From assembly GCF_017353255.1 (NCBI RefSeq), contig NZ_JAFMYU010000004.1, positions 1 to 64,000 on the forward strand: 64,000 nt of DNA, read 5' to 3'. Positions 51,043 through 59,395 of this stretch are shown piece by piece. The stretch is from Fibrella aquatilis (GTDB lineage: Bacteria > Bacteroidota > Bacteroidia > Cytophagales > Spirosomataceae). A model generated the notes under the pieces. It was given only the letters and a program-made list of their open reading frames with translations, did no database searches and was not told the origin of the DNA. The stretch's first letter is position 1, and every line of letters begins with the position of its first letter. Both the position numbers and the translations under genes were made by a program.

Positions 51043-52830
51043 ATGTTAAGCGAACAAGAAGTAAACAGACGACATAAGCGCGAAGAACTCATGCGGATGG
51101 GCATTGACCCCTACCCCGCCGACCTCTTCGACGTGACCCATACCATTGCCCAGATTCGCGATGCCTTTGCCGATAAGTCGGGGCAGGAAACCCAGGGCGG
51201 CTACGAACCCCACCTCGATTTTGCCGGAGATCCCACCTGGGGCACCGTGCGGCTGGCCGGTCGGCTGATGGGCTTCCGCATCATGGGTGCGGCGGCCTTC
51301 GCCGAAATGCAGGACAGCACCACCCGGATGCAGTTGTATTTTAAACGCGACGACATTTGCCCCAGCGACGACAAAACGATGTATAACACCGTGTTCAAGA
51401 AGCTCCTGGACATCGGCGACATCATTGGCGTGGAGGGCAACGTGTTCACCACCCAAACCGGCGAACTGTCGATCTACGTGCGGTCGTTCAAGGTGCTCAC
51501 CAAATCGCTGCGGCCCCTGCCTGTGGTGAAGGAGGTGATCAACGAAGCCACCGGCGAGAAAGAAACTTACGATGCCTTCACCGACCCCGAACTGCGTTAC
51601 CGCCAGCGCTACGTAGACCTGATCGTGAATCCGCAGGTGCGCGAGGTGTTTATCAAACGCAGCAAGCTGGTCAACTCCATTCGCCAATACCTGAGCGGCA
51701 AGGGTTACCTGGAAGTAGAGACGCCCATTTTGCAGCCCATTCACGGTGGGGCTACGGCACGGCCATTCCAGACGCACCACAATACGCTGGATATGACGCT
51801 CTACCTGCGCATTGCTAACGAACTGTATCTCAAACGGTTGATTGTGGGTGGCTACGACGGTGTGTTCGAATTTGCCAAAGATTTCCGCAACGAAGGCATG
51901 GACCGGACGCACAACCCGGAGTTCACGCAGGTGGAGTTTTACGTGGCCTACAAAGACTATAACTGGATGATGGACACCATTGAAGAGATGGTGGAAAAGG
52001 TGGCCATCGACGTAGCGGGCACCACTCAAGTGACCGTGGGCGAGAACGTTATTGATTTCAAACGCCCCTGGAAACGCCTCACCATGTTCGAGGCCATTCA
52101 AGAATACACCGGCGTGGATGTGTCGGCGATGGACGAAGCCGCGCTGCGCGAAACCGCCGAAAGTCGGGGCATTAAAACCGACCCAAGCATGGGCAAATCG
52201 AAGCTGATTGACGAACTGTTTGGTGAAGCCTGTGAGCCAAACATGATCCAGCCCACGTTCATCACCGATTACCCCGTCGAGATGTCGCCGCTAACCAAAA
52301 AGCACCGCAGCAAGCCGGGGCTGGTGGAGCGGTTCGAGGCTATCTGTAACGGCAAAGAGATTGCCAATGCCTATTCGGAGTTGAACGACCCCCTCGATCA
52401 GCGGGCGCGGTTTGAAGAGCAACTGGAACTAGCCAAACGCGGCGACACCGAAGCCATGGCTATGGACGAAGACTTTTTGCGAGCGCTTGAGTACGGTATG
52501 CCTCCCACGGCGGGCGTGGGCCTGGGCATCGACCGGCTGGCTATGATTATGACCAACCAGCCCAGCATTCAGGAGGTGCTTTTCTTCCCCCAAATGCGCC
52601 CCGAAAGGAAAGAAGACGTCTCGACCGAAGCCGATTTTGTGGCGGCGGGCGTTCCCGAAGCCTGGGTGCCGGCCCTGCAAAAGCTGGGTTACCTAACCAT
52701 TGCGCAACTCCACGCCGCCAGTCCCAACAAGCTCTTCAACGACCTCGGCGGCGTGCGCAAGAAGCTGAAAATGACCGACGTACCCATGCCCTCCATTGCC
52801 GACGTGCATACCTGGACGGGACACAAGTGA
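51043..52830 (+). CDS. lysS: Lysyl-tRNA synthetase (class II) with C-terminal helical extension
   Basis: The enzyme charges tRNA-Lys. The ATG at 51043 starts MLSEQEVNRRHKREELMRMG, typical for Bacteroidota; a GTG at 51025 is possible. It has an N-terminal OB-fold anticodon-binding domain (about residues 55-165) and class II motifs: motif 2 FRNEGMDRTHNPEFTQVEFY and motif 3 GVGLGIDRLAMIMTNQPSIQ. After motif 3 there is an extra tail of about 60 residues (DFVAAGVPEAWVPALQKLGY, TIAQLHAASPNKLFNDLGGV) that resembles a helix-hairpin-helix domain. I believe similar tails exist in related Cytophagales enzymes. The stop codon touches a long palindrome. Confidence 0.96.
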   Translation: MLSEQEVNRRHKREELMRMGIDPYPADLFDVTHTIAQIRDAFADKSGQETQGGYEPHLDFAGDPTWGTVRLAGRLMGFRIMGAAAFAEMQDSTTRMQLYFKRDDICPSDDKTMYNTVFKKLLDIGDIIGVEGNVFTTQTGELSIYVRSFKVLTKSLRPLPVVKEVINEATGEKETYDAFTDPELRYRQRYVDLIVNPQVREVFIKRSKLVNSIRQYLSGKGYLEVETPILQPIHGGATARPFQTHHNTLDMTLYLRIANELYLKRLIVGGYDGVFEFAKDFRNEGMDRTHNPEFTQVEFYVAYKDYNWMMDTIEEMVEKVAIDVAGTTQVTVGENVIDFKRPWKRLTMFEAIQEYTGVDVSAMDEAALRETAESRGIKTDPSMGKSKLIDELFGEACEPNMIQPTFITDYPVEMSPLTKKHRSKPGLVERFEAICNGKEIANAYSELNDPLDQRARFEEQLELAKRGDTEAMAMDEDFLRALEYGMPPTAGVGLGIDRLAMIMTNQPSIQEVLFFPQMRPERKEDVSTEADFVAAGVPEAWVPALQKLGYLTIAQLHAASPNKLFNDLGGVRKKLKMTDVPMPSIADVHTWTGHK

Positions 52831-52924
52831 GTTTACAGTTTGGAGTTTAGCGTTTTGAGTTGGCTGACGCAGGAGTACGCGAGCGTCAGCCAACTCAAAA
52901 CGTTAAACTCCAAACTGTAAACTC
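52829..52924. repeat. 42-bp inverted repeat with shared core (element m)
   Basis: Arms 52829-52870 and 52883-52924 match at 41 of 42 positions. The inner part is GGCTGACGC ... GCGTCAGCC around AGGAGTACGCGA, which is almost the same as the core of element b. It starts at the last two bases of the lysS stop codon. Confidence 0.95.
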
Positions 52925-52930
52925 AAAACT

Positions 52931-53000
52931 CTAAACAGCCCTAAAATCAGAAAGCCCACAACCTTGCGATTGTGGGCTTTCTCATTTTAGGGCTGTTTAG
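52931..53000 (-). terminator. Two-stem terminator of the cold-shock gene
   Basis: An outer stem CTAAACAGCCCTAAAAT / ATTTTAGGGCTGTTTAG (52931-52947, 52984-53000) encloses an inner stem GAAAGCCCACA / TGTGGGCTTTC. It includes the cold-shock stop codon. The inner hairpin with flanking T runs can work in both directions, so it may also back up lysS. Confidence 0.8.
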
Positions 53001-53194
53001 TCAATCTTGCGAACCTTGACTGCGTTGAGGCCTTTTTTGCCTTCAACGACTTCAAACTCAACCCGGTCTTTTTCGCGAATGGTTGTACCGTTCAATCCGG
53101 TAATGTGAACAAAAATGTCACGGCCATCAGCGTCGTCAACGATAAAGCCGAAGCCTTTGCTTTCGTTGAAGAATTTAACCACACCTGTTTGCAT
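52997..53194 (-). CDS. Cold-shock domain protein (CspA family)
   Basis: This 65-residue single cold-shock domain has the nucleic-acid-binding motifs RNP1 KGFGFI and RNP2 DIFVHI, starting MQTGVVKFFNESKGFGFIVD. It binds single-stranded RNA or DNA as a chaperone. The stop codon is inside its own terminator stem. About 300 nt upstream (53195-53476) contain no gene; the long leader is in keeping with csp mRNAs whose 5' region controls translation, but no structure was verified. Confidence 0.95.
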   Translation of the reverse strand: MQTGVVKFFNESKGFGFIVDDADGRDIFVHITGLNGTTIREKDRVEFEVVEGKKGLNAVKVRKID

Positions 53195-53476
53195 GATAAT
53201 TGGTAGAAATTAATGGGGTAAAAAATATCAAATTAACGGCTAACAAAGCACGCGAAACAGGTACCAATGCACACGCAAGACGGCGTACCGGGTAAAACGC
53301 ACTGAACTTTGTAGAAAAAATCGTCAAAAATCCGGTCGGATTAATCACGATGACGAAACACAAACATAAAAAATTAGTTCAAGTGACACGACTAAAGGCC
53401 ACGGAAAATGCCTAGCTTAGGCAAATCGTCGGCGACCAAATGAGCATACGGTCCTAAGAAAGAGGCCCGCACGTGT

Positions 53477-53484
53477 TATTTTTG
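53477..53484 (+). promoter_or_regulatory. TAnnTTTG -7 element before the PspC gene
   Basis: TATTTTTG lies 43 nt before the ATG at 53528. No clear TTTG -33 box was found at the right distance. The remaining gap back to the cold-shock gene shows nothing else. Confidence 0.5.
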
Positions 53485-53527
53485 TACTGAATTGGTTCGG
53501 CAAACCAACTAATAGACGTAACAGACA

Positions 53528-53761
53528 ATGGATCAGGGAATCAATAAGCTTCGTTACTTCGTTGAGCAGCAGGCCTTCGGTGTCTGTGCCAGGCTGGGTG
53601 CGCGGATGAACATTTCCGCCAGCAGTATCCGTCTGTACTTTATCTACACGTCGTGCCTCACCCTCGGCTCACCCGTGGTGCTGTACCTCATCGCGGCCTT
53701 CTGGCTCGAAATGCGCACCCACGTCCGCCGCAACGCTAACCCTACGGTTTGGGAGTTTTAG
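53528..53761 (+). CDS. PspC-domain membrane protein
   Basis: This 77-residue protein matches the PspC layout: VEQQAFGVCARLGARMNISA, SSIRLYFIYTSCLTLGSPVV and one hydrophobic span (LYLIAAFWLEM), with a basic C-terminal segment. PspC proteins sit in the inner membrane and take part in envelope-stress responses in Proteobacteria; the role here is unknown. Short stand-alone copies are frequent in Bacteroidota. A long palindrome follows the stop codon. Confidence 0.88.
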   Translation: MDQGINKLRYFVEQQAFGVCARLGARMNISASSIRLYFIYTSCLTLGSPVVLYLIAAFWLEMRTHVRRNANPTVWEF

Positions 53762-53774
53762 GTTAGAGACAAGA

Positions 53775-53892
53775 GCTGAGAGGTTAGAGCTAAGAGCCAA
53801 GAAATAAGAAGGGGGGCTTCGCCAATAGACGATTACGTCTCTTAGCGAAGCCCCCCTTCTTATTTCTTGGCTCTTAGCTCTAACCTCTCAGC
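53775..53892. repeat. Perfect 48-bp inverted repeat (element n)
   Basis: Arms 53775-53822 and 53845-53892 are perfect. They combine GAGGTTAGAGCTAAGAGCCA-type units (like element f) with an inner GAAGGGGGGCTTCGC block. Similar units (GGTTAGAG, CTCTAACCTCTTAGCTC) extend outward on both sides. The loop is CAATAGACGATTACGTCTCT plus two bases. It lies between the convergent PspC and DUF2480 genes. Confidence 0.95.
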
Positions 53893-53908
53893 TTTTGGCT
53901 CTAACCTC

Positions 53909-54421
53909 TTAGCTCTTTCTCTTAAATAAAGGAACCGTACTACAAGGCTCGCCAAACAGCAGGCTTTGCACCACAGGGGCAAGTACCCGCGTGATTTCGA
54001 CGTAGGCCGCCGTGGGGACGGGCACTTTGCTACAGCCTTTTACCACCACTTTTGCCCCGCGGTAGGCCTCCGGGTCGATGGTGGTGATGGCGTCGAAATA
54101 AAGTTTCTCGGCCAGGTCGTCCAGTGTTCCGTACACTACGGTATGCGCGTGGGGTTGCAGTTGCAGCGTCAGCAGCATATAGGCCCAAGTGGGGATAATG
54201 GCGTCTTCGGTGCAGGTTATAGCCACATTCTTGCCTGCATATTGGCTCCAGTCGTGCTCTTTCAGGAAGGCCCGGAAGTCTTTCTCCTTCAGAATAAGCC
54301 CCATAAAGAGGTTGTCTTTCAGATCATACACCACGCGTTCGCCAGTGTGGTAGAAGTCTTCCAGATCAAGTGTGACCAAGCCACTGCTGGCCACCCGGTT
54401 AATGATAACGTCTGCTTCCAT
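53909..54421 (-). CDS. DUF2480 family protein
   Basis: This 170-residue cytoplasmic protein matches DUF2480, a family seen only in Bacteroidota as far as I know. Typical stretches are ASSGLVTLDLEDFYHTGERV, FMGLILKEKDFRAFLKEHDW, AITCTEDAIIPTWAYMLLTL and VVVKGCSKVPVPTAAYVEIT. Function is unknown. The conserved cysteines and glycine-rich loops do not point to a known activity. Divergent from the GMC oxidoreductase across a composite palindrome. Confidence 0.9.
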   Translation of the reverse strand: MEADVIINRVASSGLVTLDLEDFYHTGERVVYDLKDNLFMGLILKEKDFRAFLKEHDWSQYAGKNVAITCTEDAIIPTWAYMLLTLQLQPHAHTVVYGTLDDLAEKLYFDAITTIDPEAYRGAKVVVKGCSKVPVPTAAYVEITRVLAPVVQSLLFGEPCSTVPLFKRKS

Positions 54422-54431
54422 GCAGGAACAA

Positions 54432-54703
54432 CAGTGAGTTCGAGGTCTAAAGTTTAACGTCCAATGTTCAAAGTTGTTCTTGCTCAGGCGGGCACTACCT
54501 CTCCCCCGGCCCCTCCCCTTTGGGAGAGGGGCCGGGGGAGAGGTAGTGCCCGCACCCTGGCCTGTGTCCTCACAGGCCTACGCAGGCGTAAGCAGCGCAA
54601 ACCATTTGGACGAGTAGGCCTGTGAGGACACAGGCCAGGGTGCGGAACCTTGGACTTTAGACTTTGAACTCAGACCTTGAACCTTGAACTTTAGACCTTG
54701 AAC
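54432..54703. repeat. Composite nested palindromes in a divergent gap (element o)
   Basis: Two perfect hairpins sit side by side. The first (54488-54553) has 26-bp arms GCGGGCACTACC through CCGGCCCC. The second (54551-54644) has 31-bp arms CGCACCCTGGCCTGTG through GGCCTAC around a spacer that contains GCGTAAGC. Outside both, imperfect mates of ACCTTGAACTTTAGACC-type units run to about 54432 and 54703. The element fills the gap between the divergent DUF2480 and GMC genes. Confidence 0.88.
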
Positions 54704-54715
54704 CTACCCTACTGT

Positions 54716-56443
54716 ATGGCTAACCTAAATACGACCGTCAACAAAACCCACCGCTACGACGCCATCGTGATTGGCTCGGGCATGAGTGGGGGCTGGGCGG
54801 CAAAAGAACTGTGTGAAAAAGGACTGAACACGCTGGTGCTAGAAAAAGGCCGCATGGTCAACCACGTAGAAGACTATCCCACCATGATGAAAGATCATTG
54901 GGAGTTCGACCATCGAGGCGGCCTCAGCTACAAAGACCAACAGAAATACCACATCCAGACCCGCAGCGGCTTTGTGGGTGAGGGTACCAAGCACTTTTTC
55001 ACCGACGACCTGGCCAACCCCTACGAAGAAACCAAACGCTTCGACTGGATTCGGGGCAACCAAACCGGCGGACGGTCGCTGACCTGGGGCAAACACTGCT
55101 ACCGCTGGAGCGACCTCGACTTTACGGCCAACGCCCGCGAAGGCATCGCCGTTGACTGGCCCATTCGCTACAAAGACATTGCGCCCTGGTATAGCTACGT
55201 CGAAAAGTTTGTGGGCATCAGCGGCGAAAAGCTCGGACTCGACCACCTGCCCGATGGTGAGTTTTTACCCCCAATACCCCTCAACTGTCTGGAAACACAC
55301 TTTAAACAGGCAATGGTGAAGAAATACGGCAACAGTCGGCATGTAACGCCGGGGCGCGTGGCTCACCTTACCGACCCCCAGCCCTGGCACCTGGCGCTGG
55401 GCCGGGGGCAGTGCCAAAACCGGAATCGCTGTTCGCGGGGGTGCCCCTACGGTGCCTATTTCAGCAGCAACGCCGCCACGCTGCCCGCCGCCAACAACAC
55501 CGGCAAGTTTGCCATCAGGCCGCAGTCGGTGGTGCATTCGATCATCTACGACGAGAAGACGAACAGGGCCACGGGCGTGCGGGTGGTCGATGCAGAGACG
55601 AAGGAGATGACCGAGTTCTACGCCAACCTGATCTTCTGTTGCGCTTCATCCATGGCCACGACCCAGATTTTGCTGCATTCTACCTCCACGCGGTTTCCTA
55701 ACGGCATGGGCAACGACAGCGGCGAACTGGGCCACAACATCATGGACCACCACTACCACGTGGGGGCCATGGGCAGCTACGATGGCCTGGAGGACCAATA
55801 CTACAAAGGCCGCAAACCAGCCGGGCTGTTTATTCCGCGCTATGTAAACCTCGACGAGAAATCGCGGAACCCAAATTTTGTGCGGGGCTACGACTATCAG
55901 GGTGCGGGCGCAGGCCGGGGCAACTGGGGCAGCGGCGTGAACACACCCGGCGTGGGATCGGCGTTTAAAGAGTCCTTGTTTAAACCCGGTGGCTGGGGCA
56001 TGGGCCTGATGGGCTTCGGCGAAGTGCTGCCCAACCACGACAACAAAGTGACCCTGCACCCGGACAAAAAAGACCAGTGGGGCCTGCCCGTGCTGGTTTT
56101 CGACGCCGAGTTCAAGCAAAACGAGCTGGCCATGCGCAAGCAGATCATGGCCGACGCCGCCGAGATGCTGGAGGCGTCGGGCTTCCAAAACATCACCACC
56201 TTCGACTATTCGGGGGGCATTGGCGTGGGGGTTCACGAGATGGGCACCGCCCGTATGGGCCGCAACCCCAAAACGTCGGTGCTGAACGGCAATAACCAAC
56301 TCCATAGCATACCCAACGTATTTGTTACCGATGGGGCCTGCATGACCTCGTCGTCGTGCGTGAACCCGTCGATCACCTACATGGCCCTCACCGCCCGCGC
56401 CGTCGATTTCGCCACCAAAGCCCTGAACCGCCACGACCTATGA
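54716..56443 (+). CDS. GMC-family oxidoreductase (large FAD subunit)
   Basis: This 575-residue flavoprotein has the FAD Rossmann motif DAIVIGSGMSGGWAAKELCE near the N-terminus and the GGRSLTWGKHCYRW loop. Its C-terminal GMC signature is GVHEMGTARMGRNPKTSV, then VTDGACMTSSSCVNPSITYM with the catalytic His/Asn pair. It resembles membrane gluconate/sorbosone-type dehydrogenases. The start at 54716 (MANLNTTVNK) fits better than the frame's TTG at 54698. Its stop overlaps the next ATG (ATGA), so it forms a complex with the subunit 3-like protein. No cytochrome gene is adjacent. Confidence 0.92.
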   Translation: MANLNTTVNKTHRYDAIVIGSGMSGGWAAKELCEKGLNTLVLEKGRMVNHVEDYPTMMKDHWEFDHRGGLSYKDQQKYHIQTRSGFVGEGTKHFFTDDLANPYEETKRFDWIRGNQTGGRSLTWGKHCYRWSDLDFTANAREGIAVDWPIRYKDIAPWYSYVEKFVGISGEKLGLDHLPDGEFLPPIPLNCLETHFKQAMVKKYGNSRHVTPGRVAHLTDPQPWHLALGRGQCQNRNRCSRGCPYGAYFSSNAATLPAANNTGKFAIRPQSVVHSIIYDEKTNRATGVRVVDAETKEMTEFYANLIFCCASSMATTQILLHSTSTRFPNGMGNDSGELGHNIMDHHYHVGAMGSYDGLEDQYYKGRKPAGLFIPRYVNLDEKSRNPNFVRGYDYQGAGAGRGNWGSGVNTPGVGSAFKESLFKPGGWGMGLMGFGEVLPNHDNKVTLHPDKKDQWGLPVLVFDAEFKQNELAMRKQIMADAAEMLEASGFQNITTFDYSGGIGVGVHEMGTARMGRNPKTSVLNGNNQLHSIPNVFVTDGACMTSSSCVNPSITYMALTARAVDFATKALNRHDL

Positions 56444-57030
56444 ACCGCCGCGAAGCCCTCAAAAATTCAGCCCTGTTTGTGGGCTATGCCGTATCGGCCA
56501 CGGCCCTGACCGAGACGTTTGTGGCCTGCTCGAAAACGGCCCACCTGAGTTGGAAACCCGTTTTTTTGTCGGAGAATCAAGCCAATACTATTGCCGAAAT
56601 CACGGAGACGATTCTGCCCAAAACCACCACGCCCGGTGCCAAAGAACTAGGCGTACCCCAGTTTGTCGACAAGATGCTCCACGACCTGCTGTCTAAAGAA
56701 GATCAAGCCAATTTCCTGACTGGACTGGAAGCCCTGGAGAATCGTTGCGAGAAAGAAACCGGCAAGGCTTTTGTGGATTGTACACCCGCACAGCGCGAGG
56801 TTTTTCTATTAAAAATAGATCAGGAGGCCCCTCCCCTGCCGCCCTCGCTCTGGGGTATTACGCTGAAGCCGTCAGGCCCGCCCGCGTTCTTCCGCCGCCT
56901 GAAAAGCCTGACCCTGCTGGGCTACTACACCAGCGAACAGATTGGCAAAAACGTGCTGGCCTACGACCCCGTACCGGGTACTTACGTGCCCTGTATGCCG
57001 CTAAATGGCCAGAATGCCTGGAATGAATAA
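56440..57030 (+). CDS. Gluconate 2-dehydrogenase subunit 3-family protein
   Basis: This 196-residue protein starts MNRREALKNSALFVGYAVSA, a Tat-like or lipoprotein-like N-terminus with a cysteine after TFVA. It contains IAEITETILPKTTTPGAKEL, FVDKMLHDLLSKEDQANFL and a C-terminal GYYTSEQIGKNVLAYDPVPG, matching the DUF1425/Gluconate_2-dh3 pattern. It is the small partner of the GMC flavoprotein. Translational coupling (4-nt overlap) supports a two-subunit enzyme carried across the inner membrane together. The sugar substrate is unknown. Confidence 0.9.
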   Translation: MNRREALKNSALFVGYAVSATALTETFVACSKTAHLSWKPVFLSENQANTIAEITETILPKTTTPGAKELGVPQFVDKMLHDLLSKEDQANFLTGLEALENRCEKETGKAFVDCTPAQREVFLLKIDQEAPPLPPSLWGITLKPSGPPAFFRRLKSLTLLGYYTSEQIGKNVLAYDPVPGTYVPCMPLNGQNAWNE

Positions 57031-57937
57031 GGCGGCAGACGATACATTTCCGGCCATCAGCCCGGCCATGGCCCGCGAGCGTTTTCTGGTGAAAGATGAG
57101 TTGTGGGAAAGCCGGTTTCGGCCTAATTTCAACCAGTTCATTATCGCTTCATTCGAGTTTGCCCGGCCCGTTATTAAGCTGCCCATGCCAGCCGGGCGTA
57201 CCGGCAACCACGCCGTTTTTTTGCTCACGGGCGGGCAGGTAGAGCTGACCATTGGGCATCAGGCCTACAGCGTTGGTGCTCAGGAACTGGTCGTTATTCC
57301 TGCTTTGCAGATATTCTCGCTACATACAATTCGGGAAGATACCACCGGCTTCCTGTGCTTCTTCAGCAACGAAACGCTACGGGGTACCACCAGTGAAGCA
57401 AACTTCGATTTTTTGCGCCTGACGAGTCACCCAATAACCGCATTGTCGGACCAGCAGACCAGTTTTTTGGCGCAACTGCTGGCCCGGCTCCTCGTTGAAT
57501 ACACCGAATCGGGTGCCAGCCGAACCGATATCATTCATCCGTATTTACTAGCCCTGCTAGCCGAGATCAACCGGCAGTATGCCAGCCAAACGCCCGCTAA
57601 AACCGACGTGGGTGATCGGCTCGTGCAGGGCTTCATGAGCTTACTCAACGAGAACAGTCGGCAGAAAAGTCAGGTGGCAGACTACGCTAACCTACTGAAT
57701 ATTAGCCCTAATCACCTGAACAAGGTCATTAGAGCCAGAACCGGGAAGTCGCCATCTCGCTGGATCGACGAGCGGCGGGTACTGGAAGCCAAGGTACTGC
57801 TCTACCAGTCGGCGTTGAGTATTGGGCAGATCGCCGCCGAACTGGGCTTTACTGACCAGACCAGTTTCGGCAAGTTGTTTCGCCGGTATGCACAAGTTAG
57901 CCCGTCGGCTTTTCGGAAAATGATTGATGCTGACTAA
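57023..57937 (+). CDS. AraC-family transcriptional regulator
   Basis: This protein of about 304 residues has an N-terminal cupin-like sensor domain (FLLTGGQVELTIGHQAYSVG, about residues 60-80). The C-terminal double helix-turn-helix is the AraC type: VADYANLLNISPNHLNKVIR, TGKSPSRWIDERRVLEAKVL, IAAELGFTDQTSFGKLFRRY and VSPSAFRKM. Start is uncertain among in-frame ATGs at 57005, 57014 and 57023. The last is used because its ATGAATAA overlaps the previous stop, which allows coupling. It may regulate the oxidoreductase pair. Confidence 0.88.
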   Translation: MNKAADDTFPAISPAMARERFLVKDELWESRFRPNFNQFIIASFEFARPVIKLPMPAGRTGNHAVFLLTGGQVELTIGHQAYSVGAQELVVIPALQIFSLHTIREDTTGFLCFFSNETLRGTTSEANFDFLRLTSHPITALSDQQTSFLAQLLARLLVEYTESGASRTDIIHPYLLALLAEINRQYASQTPAKTDVGDRLVQGFMSLLNENSRQKSQVADYANLLNISPNHLNKVIRARTGKSPSRWIDERRVLEAKVLLYQSALSIGQIAAELGFTDQTSFGKLFRRYAQVSPSAFRKMIDAD

Positions 57938-58012
57938 TTTTTGCCGAATTTGACCTAACAATGCGGGTGGGTTGAGCGCGACCTTTGAGGGCACAACATG
58001 CTGCTTCACTGT

Positions 58013-58483
58013 ATGCTTTATTCTGTCATTCTGTTGCTTCATAATGCCCTGCGCTGGCTTGTGCTGGGCAGTTTGTTGGGCGTACTCGTCAGTGCCTACT
58101 CAGGACTTTTGCGCCGTCGCCCCTACACCCCCACCGACCAGACGTTACGGATTGTGGCTACTTCCATTGCGCACACACAACTGCTGCTGGGCATATACCT
58201 GTATACCATTAGCCCCATCATTCGGTATTACTGGCAAACGAAACCCAGTTTTGGCCAGGCCCCTGAACTATCTTTTTTCGCCCTGATTCACCTTAGCCTG
58301 ATGCTCACGGCCGTGGTGCTACTAACCATCGGATCGAGCAAGGCTAAGCGCCAGACCAGCGCCCCGGACCAGTTTCGAACCACGGCTATTTATTTCACCA
58401 TCGGTCTCGTGCTAATTCTGGCGGCTATTCCCTGGCCATTTTCACCCCTTGCTGCCCGCCCCTGGGTGCGTTTGCTCAACTAA
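58013..58483 (+). CDS. Four-helix integral membrane protein, unknown
   Basis: A protein of about 156 residues with four hydrophobic segments (LLLHNALRWLVLGSLLGVLV, AHTQLLLGIYLYTI, ALIHLSLMLTAVVLLTIG, FTIGLVLILAAIPWPF). Histidines in the first three (LLHNALRW, IAHTQ, LIHLSL) recall small cytochrome b-like membrane proteins. I recognise no named family. The start at 58013 leaves the first helix nearest the N-terminus; 57998 is possible. It is 9 nt upstream of the DUF3817 gene, in the same direction. Confidence 0.72.
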   Translation: MLYSVILLLHNALRWLVLGSLLGVLVSAYSGLLRRRPYTPTDQTLRIVATSIAHTQLLLGIYLYTISPIIRYYWQTKPSFGQAPELSFFALIHLSLMLTAVVLLTIGSSKAKRQTSAPDQFRTTAIYFTIGLVLILAAIPWPFSPLAARPWVRLLN

Positions 58484-58492
58484 ACACAGCGT

Positions 58493-58813
58493 ATGAATAC
58501 GTTCATCAACTCCCCAAAAATTCGCCTTCGGGTAGTCGGCATTACCGAAGGCGTGTCGCTTTTAATACTGGTGCTGGTGGGTGTTCCGCTCAAACACATG
58601 GCCAATTACCCCAACGTAGTACAACTGATGGGGCCAATTCACGGGCTACTGTTCGTGCTCTATGTGCTGACCATTATTCAGGCTAAAACCGAGTATGACT
58701 GGCCGCTGGGCAAAACGCTTTTGGCCATACTGGCTTCGTTTATTCCCGGCGGCACATTCTACGCCGACTACACCATCTTTCGCCACCTGCGCGCCCTACC
58801 CGAACAGCCATGA
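58493..58813 (+). CDS. DUF3817 membrane protein
   Basis: This 106-residue protein has the DUF3817 pattern: RLRVVGITEGVSLLILVLVG, VPLKHMANYPNVVQLMGPIH, GLLFVLYVLTI and LASFIPGGTFYADYTIF, with three transmembrane helices. The function is unknown. It probably forms a unit with the preceding membrane gene. A 45-bp palindrome follows the stop codon. Confidence 0.88.
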   Translation: MNTFINSPKIRLRVVGITEGVSLLILVLVGVPLKHMANYPNVVQLMGPIHGLLFVLYVLTIIQAKTEYDWPLGKTLLAILASFIPGGTFYADYTIFRHLRALPEQP

Positions 58814-58841
58814 CCCACCTTAATTATGACCAGCTACGCGG

Positions 58842-58970
58842 TTTGTGGCTTCGCGCATCGCGCCCTTCGACAGGCTCAGGGTGACAGGCCAGTAGAGCAA
58901 TATCAAAGAGTTGAATCAAGGTCGTTGTCACCCTGAGCCTGTCGAAGGGCGCGATGCGCGAAGCCACAAA
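58842..58970. repeat. Perfect 45-bp inverted repeat containing CCCTTCGACAGGCTCAGGG (element p)
   Basis: Arms 58842-58886 and 58926-58970 are perfect, with a 39-nt spacer. The central sequence CCCTTCGACAGGCTCAGGGT is a dispersed intergenic repeat that I have seen in many unrelated genomes. It lies between the convergent DUF3817 and 91-residue genes. Confidence 0.95.
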
Positions 58971-58996
58971 GCGCCTATCAGGCCCCCGCAATCCGA

Positions 58997-59272
58997 TTAA
59001 TTAACGACCATACCGGGCACCGACACAGGCCCTGACAACTGGCTAATGAAATTCGGGAAGTAATAAACCCGGAACTGACCGTTGTCGTTGACTACCCACC
59101 GCTCGCGGCGGGCAATACGAAACAGCCAACTGGATACATCGGCCTGGGTGGCGCGGTAATCCTGATCACGGAGGTACGCTTTTACATGAAGCGTAGTGGT
59201 GCTGCCTTCGGCCAGCATCAGGGTAGTGGCGGCCATCCGTACCGCCTGCCGGGTTAATGATTTGAGTTTCAT
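58997..59272 (-). CDS. Small protein of unknown function downstream of the PARP gene
   Basis: A 91-residue basic protein, MKLKSLTRQAVRMAATTLML then HVKAYLRDQDYRATQADVSS and WLFRIARRERWVVNDNGQFR. The central part looks like a winged-helix core: helices followed by a beta hairpin (RWVVNDNGQFRVYYF). It could bind DNA. I recognise no family. It follows the PARP-like gene on the same strand, separated by a palindromic element, so a functional link is possible but not shown. Confidence 0.65.
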   Translation of the reverse strand: MKLKSLTRQAVRMAATTLMLAEGSTTTLHVKAYLRDQDYRATQADVSSWLFRIARRERWVVNDNGQFRVYYFPNFISQLSGPVSVPGMVVN

Positions 59273-59276
59273 AGAG

Positions 59277-59395
59277 CGAAAGAGTGGAAGGGTGAAAGAG
59301 CGAAAAGGTGAAAAGAGAAAGTCTGAAAGAGTGAAGGAGCAGAAGGAAAGCCACTCTTTCGCCCTTTCAGACTTTCACTCTTTCACTTATACCTT
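59277..59395. repeat. Imperfect inverted repeat, GTGAAAGAGCGAAA arms (element q)
   Basis: Purine-rich units GAGCGAAAGAGTGGAAGGGT and the like at 59277-59340 pair imperfectly with pyrimidine-rich mates at 59350-59395. The arm units are those of element b. The right arm overlaps the 3' end of the PARP gene. Confidence 0.75.

Noticed and set aside
51046-52101. A 351-codon open frame opposite lysS
   Set aside because: Antisense shadow of lysS, rich in His/Val/Gly from reversed codons, with no domain.
55646-56434. A 262-codon open frame opposite the GMC oxidoreductase
   Set aside because: Antisense shadow of a well-supported gene.
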